DNA of 64,000 nucleotides. It comes from an uncultured Bacteriovorax sp. GTDB lineage: Bacteria; Bdellovibrionota; Bacteriovoracia; Bacteriovoracales; Bacteriovoracaceae. A program made the translations under genes and the position numbers. This document shows positions 9,063-18,266 of the stretch, in pieces. Under the pieces are notes generated by a model. It ran no database searches. It was not told the DNA's origin and saw nothing but the letters and a program-made list of their open reading frames with translations. Location: positions 930,001 to 994,000 of the forward strand of contig CAMLMH010000001.1 of NCBI GenBank assembly GCA_946481315.1, read 5' to 3'. The first letter of the stretch is position 1. Every line of letters begins with the position of its first letter.

Positions 9063-9234
9063 CCAGCTTGATCCCGAAGTTGAATTTATCAAAGCGACTC
9101 TAAACCTGATTGATCATTATGCTAGTGCAGATGACCCTTCTGAATCAGCAGTTAAAGAATTAGAAGATATACTCAATTCCATCACTAGACGTATCTTTCA
9201 AGAAAAAAGTGAGTCTAAATCCTTCAATAACTAG
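9055..9234 (+). CDS. Small hypothetical protein (59 aa)
   Basis: The ATG at 9055 overlaps the last codons of the transglycosylase-like gene (stop at 9060-9062), which suggests translational coupling. The product is acidic and helical (sequence starts MDNQLDPEVEFIKATLNL, ends KSESKSFNN), with no signal peptide, so it should be cytoplasmic. No family is recognisable. The stop TAG is at 9232-9234. The overlap and clean helical composition support a real gene, but no Shine-Dalgarno sequence is obvious. Confidence 0.55.
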   Translation: MDNQLDPEVEFIKATLNLIDHYASADDPSESAVKELEDILNSITRRIFQEKSESKSFNN

Positions 9235-9409
9235 CTGTCTATATCTCAAACATAACGAACTTGATCTGCCGTGAAATTTTTTCAAGGTCGTAAATAAGAT
9301 ATTCGACTTTTAATATTTATAGAGCTAATGAGCATATCCAATATACTAAATGAATAATGTCTTATGAGACTTTTGATAATTATTTGCATTCACTAGAAGG
9401 TGGGGTTCA

Positions 9410-10315
9410 ATGAAATTGGTAGTATTATTTTTTCTATTTTGTTCGGTTGCTTTTGCAGACTCTAATAGCAACTTACTCTTATTTGCAAAAAATGGTTATG
9501 AAGATGATTTAGTTGAGTTATTGAGCAATCATGATTCATCATTTGATATTAATTTTCAAAACTCAGAAGGCGACACTGCTTTTCATTTGGCCGTTAAAGA
9601 AAATAGGGCTGAAATTTTAAAGATTCTTCTCAATGCTTATCCCACAAACACGGGAATTAAGTTGAACTTAAAAAACAACAATGGTGAAACAGCATTGTAT
9701 ACTGCAGTAAAGTCAGGCCATATCGAAAGCATGAAATTGCTTATACAGGCTCAATCTATTTATAAGATTGATCTTGAAGCAGGGCCAAACACTGTATTTG
9801 GAACTCATACGCCATTAGTTCTTGCTTCAGAAATGGGTAATGATGAGCTTGCATCATTTTTAATTCAATCTGGTGCCAGCACCAATGTGATGACCAATTC
9901 ATTCTCAGATGGACTGGCAAGGCCTTTATTATTTTATATAAGTGTAGATTCAGAGCTTCAGATGACACTGAAAGAATTTGTTAAGGTAAACAAGAAAGTG
10001 AACATAAGAACAGAAAGTAATAGTACTCCTTTAATGGAAGCAGCTTCTAGCGGTTTACTAGAAAACGTGAAAACGCTAGTTGGAGCAGGCGCGCTAGTTA
10101 ATCTTAGAGATAATGCGGGAAATACGGCACTTCATTTGACCGGCGAGAACATAAAGCAAGCCAGAAATCTAGGTGATGGTGCTCTGTATAGTAACAGTTT
10201 GGCAATATTTGATTTCTTGGTATCAGCAGGTGCTAATACCGATTATAAAAATGAAGAAGGTAAAGTTCCTTTTAGAGGCGGAGGAATTTTTGCTTGTCGT
10301 GTGAATTGTAAATAG
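9410..10315 (+). CDS. Exported ankyrin-repeat protein
   Basis: A signal peptide of about 16 residues (ending VAFA) is followed by ankyrin repeats: EGDTAFHLAVKENRAEILKI, NGETALYTAVKSGHIESMKL, HTPLVLASEMGNDELASFLI, STPLMEAASSGLLENVKTLV and GNTALHLTGEN. Ankyrin repeats bind proteins. An exported version would act in the periplasm or outside the cell. GGTGGGG stands close upstream of the ATG. The gene is AT-rich compared with the region after 16 kb. The domain call is firm; the partner is unknown. Confidence 0.9.
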   Translation: MKLVVLFFLFCSVAFADSNSNLLLFAKNGYEDDLVELLSNHDSSFDINFQNSEGDTAFHLAVKENRAEILKILLNAYPTNTGIKLNLKNNNGETALYTAVKSGHIESMKLLIQAQSIYKIDLEAGPNTVFGTHTPLVLASEMGNDELASFLIQSGASTNVMTNSFSDGLARPLLFYISVDSELQMTLKEFVKVNKKVNIRTESNSTPLMEAASSGLLENVKTLVGAGALVNLRDNAGNTALHLTGENIKQARNLGDGALYSNSLAIFDFLVSAGANTDYKNEEGKVPFRGGGIFACRVNCK

Positions 10316-10382
10316 TAACTTTTAAGAGTTTATTTTTGAAAGAGGGAATCTATCCCGATTTAATATTAAGTTTGGAGTTGTC

Positions 10383-10694
10383 ATGAAAAAAATTATTGCT
10401 GTTTCTGGTCTATTATTCTCATTGAATTCATATTCTCAAATGTTTTCAATTAATCTTAACTGCGAAGTCGTCTATGGAGTACGTGGCAGCTGCCAGGTGT
10501 ATAATCAATTTCCTAGACCCATTCAATGTAAAATCGCTGCCCAAGGTCAAACTCAATCAGGCGCATGGGTAAATCTATTTGGCCAAGGTATGATCTATCC
10601 TGGTCAAACTGCCTGGGTTAATGTCAACGCAAACAATCCAAACATTGATCCATTGTTGTACGTTCAAGCACGCGCAAATTGTATTAGCCTATAA
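10383..10694 (+). CDS. Small exported protein (103 aa)
   Basis: A signal peptide of about 18 residues (MKKIIAVSGLLFSLNSYS) leads an 85-residue mature chain rich in Asn, Gln, Gly and aromatic residues with four Cys residues. The chain looks like a small beta-sandwich secreted protein, but no family is recognisable. GGAG precedes the ATG by six bases. A strong terminator directly follows. It lies between two ankyrin-type exported proteins and shares their AT-rich composition. Confidence 0.75.
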   Translation: MKKIIAVSGLLFSLNSYSQMFSINLNCEVVYGVRGSCQVYNQFPRPIQCKIAAQGQTQSGAWVNLFGQGMIYPGQTAWVNVNANNPNIDPLLYVQARANCISL

Positions 10695-10715
10695 TTTTCT
10701 TTTCGATATTAAATA

Positions 10716-10750
10716 GGGCCGTAATTCTTTTGAATCACGGCCCTCTTTTT
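10716..10750 (+). terminator. Intrinsic terminator
   Basis: A 12-base stem with one non-Watson-Crick pair (GGGCCGTAATTC / GAATCACGGCCC, loop TTTT) is followed by TCTTTTT. It lies 22 bases after the small exported-protein stop. Confidence 0.9.
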
Positions 10751-10908
10751 CAAAAAAATTATTTTCCAAGAATCCGAAGTGCCAATATAATCAAGTAGTT
10801 ATACGTACATGGTCAGTAAGGTTACATCCTCTGTAAAAAATTCACGTTCAATGTATTTGATTGAGAATAACAGCTAAAATGAACCCAATTCAATATGAGG
10901 ATTTGTCT

Positions 10909-11919
10909 ATGAAATTTCTAACTGCATTTTTATTGGGATCTTTTTTGACGAGTGCTTCTCTTGCAGCCCAAATTCCTTCTTACAAGGAATACATGCAGAT
11001 AACAAAACAAATTGAAACCGAAAAATCTGTACGAAGTATCATCACCCAAATTAAATCGGGTAAATTAAATCCGATGATTGAATACTATGATGGAAATATT
11101 CTTTCAAAGGCAGGGCGTTCTTCTCTTGCGGCCTTAGTGATTCGATTCAGATTAAACTCCCAAGCACCAATTGGCGATGTGAATGAAAATATTGAGTTAT
11201 TGAATGTAATTAAAGAAAAGGGCTTAGACGTAAATATTGAGCAAACTACAAATGTTGATTTAACAAATAACACATTTATGGATATGGCAGCTAAAGTTTG
11301 CTCAGTTCCAGCTGTCAATTGGTTACTTCAAAATGGAGCTGATCCATCATTGGAAGACTTTTATTGGGTAGTTGCTTTCCGAAAGTGGTTTGCTGCAGAA
11401 TCAGGTTCGCAACATGAAAAGGATTGTTTCGCGATCTCTGATTTTTTTGCAGATAAGGCCCAAAGAATTAGCAGATATTCGGCAAGAGAACTTTTTTATC
11501 CATTTATTGATGAAGTAAATGGTGGAGTGGGCAGTTTCACTGAAGGTGCAAACCTCATAGAAAATTTTTCACCAAAGATGATTGAATCGCTGAAGAATTT
11601 AGGAATTAAACTTTCTCCCAGACCAGAAGGGGAGCTGCCGTCAGACGAGTGGTATAAAACCTTCACAAACCATGTAGGAGTTGCCATTGGCCAAGATTAC
11701 GAGAACCGAGGAAATATTTGGTTTGATAAACTGACGGAAAAAGAAAAAGCTTGGGCATGTTATTATTCTTCTTTCGATGAAGCTTTAGTGGCCTTTCATC
11801 AAAATGGATTAACTGATGAAATCCTAACCAGTAAATCGATTGGCGGCAGCTACACAATGCGAGTCATGAGTACGTTTATGGTCTACAAATTCGGGCCTTA
11901 TTGTAATTCTCTTAAGTAA
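10909..11919 (+). CDS. Exported protein with ankyrin-like segment
   Basis: I start it at the ATG at 10909 (ATGAGG lies eight bases upstream), which gives a clear signal peptide (MKFLTAFLLGSFLTSASLAA). A TTG at 10861 would add an unlikely 16-residue lead. Residues near 120-150 (FMDMAAKVCSVPAVNWLLQ followed by NGADPSLEDF) read like one ankyrin repeat; the rest is less clear. It may bind protein outside the cytoplasm. It belongs to the same AT-rich block as the ankyrin gene at 9410. A terminator follows. Confidence 0.75.
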   Translation: MKFLTAFLLGSFLTSASLAAQIPSYKEYMQITKQIETEKSVRSIITQIKSGKLNPMIEYYDGNILSKAGRSSLAALVIRFRLNSQAPIGDVNENIELLNVIKEKGLDVNIEQTTNVDLTNNTFMDMAAKVCSVPAVNWLLQNGADPSLEDFYWVVAFRKWFAAESGSQHEKDCFAISDFFADKAQRISRYSARELFYPFIDEVNGGVGSFTEGANLIENFSPKMIESLKNLGIKLSPRPEGELPSDEWYKTFTNHVGVAIGQDYENRGNIWFDKLTEKEKAWACYYSSFDEALVAFHQNGLTDEILTSKSIGGSYTMRVMSTFMVYKFGPYCNSLK

Positions 11920-11946
11920 CTGCCAATAAATGTAGGCAGCTTTTTT
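11920..11946 (+). terminator. Intrinsic terminator
   Basis: CTGCC, loop of ten bases, GGCAG, then C and six T. It starts at the base after the stop codon of the preceding exported-protein gene. Confidence 0.7.
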
Positions 11947-12042
11947 CTTTGAGGAATCGTATATCTTTACTGAATTCTTCCACTTAACAAAAGTGGAAGT
12001 TTTCAGTCAAGCTTCCGCCTTAAGTACCCGATAATATGGTGA

Positions 12043-15000
12043 GTGAAAACTATTATTATTTTTTTATTCATTTCAGCATCTTCGTTTGCAAACGAATGTG
12101 ATCGCTTTCCTTCCATTGAAATTCAATCAATCAAAAAATTTGTTTATGGGAAAACATGTAATTCACTCGATCGGAGATCTTGGGAGCCAAATTGGTGAAG
12201 TCCTTGTGATTGTCTTCATCAACAAGATCTCGCTTCTAAACTGAAACGTAGATTAAATCAAAAAGAAAAAGCTCAAAAGCTCATCACATTGAATGAGCGA
12301 ATTGAAAAAAAGATCGCGAAAGTTTTCAAAACACAAATCATGAATCAGTTGGAGCAATCCGTTCGTTTAGATATTTATTTAAAAAAAGGAGTCATAACAA
12401 CTGATCAATTTAATACTCAAGGTACATCCAATTTAAAATTTCCATCAAATTGCCGACTTGGAAAAATAGAAAATGTTTTAAATAAACTTAAAACTGAGAA
12501 AGAATGTAATCAAAAAATAAAAGCCAATAGAATGAAATTGTTATTTGGTGAAAAAGGCTTTGAAGCCTGGAGAAAATCTCAAAGAGATTTATTCGAAAAT
12601 ACGGTCATGAATAAGCTTTCTGAAGAAGAAAAAGCAGCCAAGTTATGCATCCCTTATAAATCATTCTTATCATTGAATAGCACTAATGAATTGCGAACCA
12701 CTTATCTGAAAATTGCAAAAGCAAAGAAACTATGTTTTAAAGAATTCCAACGTTGGGCCTCGAACAGAACTAATCCAAATGATACGTCAGATATTTTGGG
12801 TAGAGAAACTGCAACATCCTTCAAATCAACTGGCTCTGCGAGAGATTTCCTTAAACCAGAATATCAACATAGTATGATAAGTAAGCAAGTCGCTGCTTTT
12901 AAATTGAAAGAAGATTTAAATTCCAAAATTGAGCCAATAGATCATGATGATATACAGCGATTAATTAAGACTGATCCTGTCTTTGAAAGAATGATTCGCG
13001 ATCCTAAGTTTTTCGAAGCAATAACCAGAATGGATGACCTTGAATCCTTTGATCCTAATAAACCTGAAATCATAAAATTGATTGCTGAATCTCAAGATCG
13101 CCAATGTATCGATTTGTACGGAAGAATTGAAGACGGTACTGCACCTAAAGCTGAATCTAGACCGGGGCAAAAACCGGGAGCTAAAATTCAAACAAAGTCC
13201 GCTGCATCCAAGAAAGAGGAAAGCTTACTTACAAAATATTTGTGCGAAGAGGATTTTCCTCGAAATTTTATTGATGAAAGTGTTATCGAAAGTACGCTGG
13301 CAGCAGAGTTTAAAAATGAGTTAGGCCTTGAAAGCGAGCAGGAATCGACAGATATGCTTGTCGATTATTTGTATTGTCAGGATGACAATATGAAAAAAGC
13401 AGATTTAAGAAATGATGACCTCTCGATTAATTTAGAAAGTATTTTTCAAGGTATTCCGGAAAACGATGACATTAAAAATTTATTAAATTTATCTCTTAAT
13501 CCTCCTTCTGATTTAGAGATTCCGGTTCAGTCTTTGGCCAAAAATGCAAGTAAAGTCAAAAAGAAAGAAAAGGAAACTGAACGAAGTGAATTCGCTCGTT
13601 TTAATAATACAATTTGTTCTTATGTTGATGATAAATGTAAAGGTGAAGCTGATCCGGAATCGAAAAAATCTTCTTGTTCCATGGCAACGTTATCAGCATC
13701 GATAACGATGCGTATGATTAAAGAGCATGGATTTGCGGAACACGAAATCCGTACTGTCGGTAGTAAGGTTTTTGATGTGAATGTCAGTGATAAAGAACTT
13801 AGAACAATTTTGTCTGATCCGAAAAGTTTTTTAACTCCAGATCAAATTGATGCGATTATTGTTCTTCGTCACCAGAATCCAAAGTTTTTGAAAGGGACAT
13901 CTTCAAACGCTGTTTTAGTTTCGGAAAAAAAGAATTTGCACTCAGATACTATACTCGCCGAAAACGTGGATGATGAAAGTGCCTCTTATTTTTCAAATTA
14001 TTTTGTTCTGGGTAAAGAAGAAGATGAATTGGCCTTAAGTAATAAGGTTAAAATCACAAATAGCAGTATTAGTAACGGAAGGATATCAGATAATTCAAAA
14101 ATTTCTTCTCCTGCGGATGAGACGAGTGCTGTTCCTGGAAATGATAGCGAAAGAATCGGCGGCGGTGGTGGAGTTTATAGACGCAGAACCTTTGATTCTG
14201 AACCTGCTCCGATGGAGCCGCAAAAGCCAGATGTTCAGTTTGTGGCCAGAACAGAACCAGCAAGAGCTGAGACTGCTCCGAAAGAAGCTTCCGTGTCGAT
14301 TGTGACGAAAAAGAGTTCTAATGAATCAAGAAAGTCTGAAACATCAGAAACAATTGTACAAGATTCTGCTAATAGCGGAATAAATCTTAATCTTTCATCG
14401 GAAAATTCATCTGGTTCTGGACGAAGTTTCAACCTTAGTCGAATTGATAAAGATGATGAAACAGAATCAGTAGATAAAAAAGATCAGTCCGGAAATGAAG
14501 AGCTGAGCCGCTTACAGGATAGACTAAAGGAGCTCGATAATTTGGCTTCCGAAATGGAGAATTCACGAGATGATGTTGCGTCTAACGAAAGAAAGATGCA
14601 AATTGAGGAGCTGAAAAACGAAATTAAACGCATTAGGGATAAAAGAGACTACGACCAAAAGATCAGCCGGATTAAAAACGCTATCTCGAAAAATAATATT
14701 GATAGAAATGCAGGAAACGAAGCGTTTGGTAAAAGTTTTAGCAATATTCGAAATGAGGGAGTGGAAAAAAACTATGCCGAGCCCTATGATCCTTTAGATC
14801 GTGGGAATACCGGACGTAGAAATCCGGAAGGCGATGCAGACATAAATGAAGTTACTGCATCGGCGGATGGTAAGGAGTCGGGTTCAGGTTCCGGGGCAAG
14901 TGGAGTGGCCGCGGCAACAAAAGCTGGTAAAGGTAAGGGAGCTGCTGGTGGTGGGGGAGCAATTGTTTTAAGTGCTGAGGGTTCTGAAACACCTGTTGAT

Positions 15001-15501
15001 GGAGTAGGAAGTAACGGAAGTACACGCTTACTAGGAAGACGTTATCCTGCAACCGTCAATGGCGAAGCTGATCCGGATGATATTTGCGGTTATGATCAGA
15101 AAATGAATTGTTATTTTGAATATGCTTCGATTTATCAATTGCCGGAACATTTTCCATCATTACAAAAATTTGTTGAATATCTTCAGCTCCAGGGGCGATC
15201 TTTTAAAGCTGTTGAGGTTTTCAAATATCGTGAGAAAACTAAGCCCACTCGCTATTTCATACATGAGTTTGAACCGGGACAGAGTTTAAGTCAGGAAGAA
15301 AAAGACCGTCTCTATGCACGAGCAAAATTGTTAGCGGCCGATTATAAGAAGAACTACAAGGAGCTGGCGCTCATAGCAAAGAAAGTAGTAAATGTTAAAA
15401 AAACTGAGATAACGAAGCAGGAAGTTAAAACACTCCAGCCAGTTATCTTGAGATTTAATGATTTAAATCTTCTCATCGAGAGAAGAACAAGAGGCGAATG
15501 A
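12043..15501 (+). CDS. Very large exported protein with an in-frame TGA at codon 52
   Basis: A GTG at 12043 opens a frame with a good signal peptide (VKTIIIFLFISASSFA, then NECDRF). After 51 codons it meets TGA (12196-12198) and then runs 1100 more codons without a stop. The part after the TGA has no signal peptide of its own, and its first possible starts (TTG 12289, ATG near 12340) lack a ribosome site, so the two parts very likely form one gene. Most of the chain is polar and helical, with coiled-coil-like KE-rich stretches near codons 810-870. It has a low-complexity Gly/Ser/Ala segment near codons 935-980 (GSGSGASG, GAAGGGG) and a compact C-terminal domain (CGYDQKMNCYFEYAS). The last codon overlaps the next gene as ATGA. 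Function unknown. It may be a recent pseudogene, a sequencing error or a recoded gene. Confidence 0.7.
12196..12226 (+). other. Internal TGA with adjacent hairpin
   Basis: TGA at 12196-12198 sits between TGG and AGT-CCT-TGT, giving W-[stop]-S-P-C. Four bases later CTTGTGAT (12203-12210), loop TGTCTTC, and ATCAACAAG (12218-12226) pair as an eight-base stem with one bulged A. Bacterial selenocysteine insertion needs a hairpin just downstream of UGA; this one is closer and less GC-rich than the E. coli fdhF element, so the resemblance is only suggestive. Confidence 0.5.
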
Positions 15502-16328
15502 AAACTATTATCACAATTGTTTTCGTCAGTACTATGAGTATAGTACAGGCGCAAACTTACCTTGCCGGAAAAAGACCGGGGCAGATTGAAGAGCTAAAAA
15601 AGAAAGCGACTTTAAAATTTGAAATAAGAGATGAAAAGCAAAAGGTGATTAATACCTTTACCGGATTTATGTATGGCCAGGAAGGTCGTTTTGTTACGGT
15701 TCATCATTCGTTTGCCGAAGATTTTAACTTTCAGAATACTAAAAATAAATTGATGGTGGAAAATAGCGACGGACTGGTACCGGAAAAAGTTATTATTGAA
15801 GGCTGTTCGAATAAAAATAATGTAGACATCTGTACAGGGCGAATGGAAGGCTTTCCTGTAAAGTCATTCTTTGAGCCTTCAAAAGGGACACGTTATCCGG
15901 GAGAGCTTTTTACTTCTATTGGCCATTGTAAGGCGGAAAATAGACCATTGGAGCCGTTTAATGTGAAGAAGGGTACTTTGAAGAAGGTAACTGAGAATTA
16001 TCAGCAAACGTATAATGCTTCCGGCGACAGGGTTAATTTATCGACCAGGTTGCTGGAGGTGAGCCTGCCTAAATGTACAGGGGATAGTGGGGGGGCGCTG
16101 TTTGATCCTTTTACCGGTGCTTTAATTGGTATGTTTTCTTTTAATTATAAGGAACATTATTTTGCAATTGATGTCTCTGAGATTGTAAAGCTTGTTGAGG
16201 CCAATAAGGGAAAGGTTTTGAGCAGTATATCTGTTGAGAAGGCTGAAGCTAAAGCGGAGACAAAAGACGAGTGCGCTGATTTAAAGGTGGGATCACGGGA
16301 ATATGAAAATTGCCGGGATCTTCAGTAG
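15498..16328 (+). CDS. Trypsin-like serine protease, exported
   Basis: The precursor has a signal peptide (MKTIITIVFVSTMSIVQA, cleavage before QTYLAG). PKCTGDSGGALFD contains the serine-protease signature GDSGG with Ser197, and VTVHHSF (His69/His70) is a candidate for the catalytic His. The rest fits a chymotrypsin fold of about 240 residues. The last 30 residues are charged (KAEAKAETKDE) and may be a tail. The ATG overlaps the stop of the giant exported protein gene (ATGA), so the two are translationally coupled and may act together outside the cell. The protease class is fairly sure; substrate unknown. Confidence 0.82.
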   Translation: MKTIITIVFVSTMSIVQAQTYLAGKRPGQIEELKKKATLKFEIRDEKQKVINTFTGFMYGQEGRFVTVHHSFAEDFNFQNTKNKLMVENSDGLVPEKVIIEGCSNKNNVDICTGRMEGFPVKSFFEPSKGTRYPGELFTSIGHCKAENRPLEPFNVKKGTLKKVTENYQQTYNASGDRVNLSTRLLEVSLPKCTGDSGGALFDPFTGALIGMFSFNYKEHYFAIDVSEIVKLVEANKGKVLSSISVEKAEAKAETKDECADLKVGSREYENCRDLQ

Positions 16329-17332
16329 TCCGATTGTTCTAGATGATAGAGCTGCTGGCGAAGGTCATTCACCTGACCTTCCCAGTAATTAGGTGATTCG
16401 AAAAAAGGAAACGCGTTTTTGAAGGCAGGATCATCATAGCGTTTGGCTATCCAGGCCGAGTAGTTAATCATTCTGAGTGTGCGCAGGACTTCTGTCAGGC
16501 GCAATTCATCGTAATTGAAATCCCGCATCTGAGTGTAGCCTTCGAGAAGACTCGCGCGCATTTGCTGGGCGTATTCGTCATTGCCGGGAAGCAGGAGCCA
16601 CATATCCTGAACGGCGGGACCCACGACCATATCGTCGAAATCGATCAGGTGGTATGTTTCTTCGCGTTTTAGGATATTGCCGAGATGGCAGTCGCCGTGA
16701 ATGCGCTGGAAGGTGATATTTTTAAAAGCGTCTTTGGTGAGGGCGTGAATCTGCTCCAATATTGTTTTGTAACTTTGCTCATAGTGAGGCGGAACAATTT
16801 TTTGTCCGATCAAAAATTCCAGGTTGGATTTGAGATAGACGTCCGTAGATAGAGTCAGGCGGTGCTTGGCCTTTTTCATGCTTCCTACGTTGTGCAGACG
16901 AGCGAGCAAGCGGCCGACTTGTTCAATTTCATCAATGGTGAATTCATCCGGAGCGCGTCCGCCCTGCTTGGGAAAGACGGTGTAGTAAAGTTCCGGATCG
17001 GGCAATGTGAAGAGTGTCTGATCGTTGAAGGTGAGTGGGGCCACGACCGGCACTTCAAATTCCTGCAGGTCTAAGAGGAAGTCGTGTTCTTCTTGTATCT
17101 GATCTTTGCTCCAGCGGCCCGGGCGATAGAATTTGATGATTTTGGAGTGATCACTGACGTTTCGGGAGTCGGATTCGATCTCGACTTCGTACACGCGGTT
17201 TTCCATGGAGTTCATGGTGAGAACGCGGCCAGTGGTGCGAAAACCCAGTTTTTCAACAGTATCGAGAACGAGGTCGGGATTGAGTTCAAAGAAAAATTGC
17301 GTGGCGTTTGTTCCCCAGAGGTTGTTAGACAT
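16322..17332 (-). CDS. srkA: Stress response kinase A (YihE/SrkA type)
   Basis: This 336-residue protein fits the SrkA/YihE family of Ser/Thr kinases with an aminoglycoside-phosphotransferase fold, which act in stress protection. RIHGDCHLGNIL is the catalytic loop (HGDxHxxN) and LIDFDDMVVGPAVQDMW is the metal-binding DFD segment. The start FFFELNPDLVLDTVEKLGF is also typical. It lies 23 bases downstream of speD in the same direction and probably shares its transcript. It overlaps the protease gene end by seven bases. Confident family call. Confidence 0.93.
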   Translation of the reverse strand: MSNNLWGTNATQFFFELNPDLVLDTVEKLGFRTTGRVLTMNSMENRVYEVEIESDSRNVSDHSKIIKFYRPGRWSKDQIQEEHDFLLDLQEFEVPVVAPLTFNDQTLFTLPDPELYYTVFPKQGGRAPDEFTIDEIEQVGRLLARLHNVGSMKKAKHRLTLSTDVYLKSNLEFLIGQKIVPPHYEQSYKTILEQIHALTKDAFKNITFQRIHGDCHLGNILKREETYHLIDFDDMVVGPAVQDMWLLLPGNDEYAQQMRASLLEGYTQMRDFNYDELRLTEVLRTLRMINYSAWIAKRYDDPAFKNAFPFFESPNYWEGQVNDLRQQLYHLEQSDY

Positions 17333-17355
17333 AGGTTTCTCCCGCCACGATTATC

Positions 17356-18135
17356 TTAGTGAATCATGTGATAAACTTCGAGCATCTCTTTTTGCAGAAG
17401 TTCCATTTTCTTTGGAAGATCCGGGTGATGGATGTCAGAAGCATTTAGTAAGTAATTTTCCGGTTTCATGTCTTTTACTAAAAACTTTGATTGCCAGATA
17501 TTGTTTTGAGGCATGTTGATATCTGAGATCAGCTTGAAGCCGTCTTTGATTTCCGGTTTTAAGAAGTCCTGAATGGAATTGAAATGTTGATCGTTATAAA
17601 TCTTCTTTCCGTTTTCCAGACGAGTGTATCCGCGAACAACGTAGTCCACGTAAACAACGTCACATTCAAATGATTCGAAGAGGTAGTTAATTGCGTTTAG
17701 CGGGATAATTTCTCCGCAAGTGGCTACGTCGATGTCTACGCGGAATGAACAGATTCCATCCGGGTCAGAAGCATCAGGATATGTGTGGGCCGTGATATGG
17801 GATTTATCCAGGTGGGCGTTTACCGAAACCTGAGGGATTGGTTCACCGCCGCCTTTAATATCGGACATAAGAACCATGGTTGAAGCTCCAACCGGATCAT
17901 AGTCCTGCACGGATACAGCGAGGATATTGGCTTCAATGATCTCCACGATGCGCTTAGAAATTTCAGCAATGCGACCGGCATTATATTTTTCGTGAATGTA
18001 ATTCACGTATTGCGCCTTTTGTTCTTCATTAAGCGTGATGCAGAAGTCGTAGAGGTTAAAACTTAAAATCTTGGTCAGGTTATTGAACCCGGAGATCTTA
18101 ACTCTTTCATTCGGAGCGATTCTTGAGTGGAACAT
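17356..18135 (-). CDS. speD: S-adenosylmethionine decarboxylase proenzyme (large bacterial type)
   Basis: The enzyme makes decarboxylated AdoMet, the aminopropyl donor for spermidine. The 259-residue chain aligns along its length with the E. coli-type SpeD. HLDKSHIT holds the self-cleavage site with Ser112, which becomes the pyruvoyl group. FRVDIDVATCGEIIPLNAINYL and YVVRGYTR are family segments. The gene is divergent from speE, so decarboxylase and synthase flank one 131-base control region. Firm call. Confidence 0.96.
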   Translation of the reverse strand: MFHSRIAPNERVKISGFNNLTKILSFNLYDFCITLNEEQKAQYVNYIHEKYNAGRIAEISKRIVEIIEANILAVSVQDYDPVGASTMVLMSDIKGGGEPIPQVSVNAHLDKSHITAHTYPDASDPDGICSFRVDIDVATCGEIIPLNAINYLFESFECDVVYVDYVVRGYTRLENGKKIYNDQHFNSIQDFLKPEIKDGFKLISDINMPQNNIWQSKFLVKDMKPENYLLNASDIHHPDLPKKMELLQKEMLEVYHMIH

Positions 18136-18266
18136 GTTCTCTGATTTCCTTCTAAAAAACTGTTTACTAAATTGAAAGGTCGAACTATCTATGTGTCACA
18201 GAAAGTACCATGTGACAATGAAATCTTTAGAAAAAGGCCAATTCGGTCACGCACTATTGGAGAGTT

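Noticed and set aside
12289..15501. Start of the giant protein at the TTG at 12289
   Set aside because: No ribosome site or signal peptide there, while the same frame upstream of the TGA has a signal peptide. It is more likely one gene interrupted by TGA.
16862..17519. Several plus-strand frames of 70-104 codons across srkA and speD
   Set aside because: They are antisense shadows of two well-supported genes.
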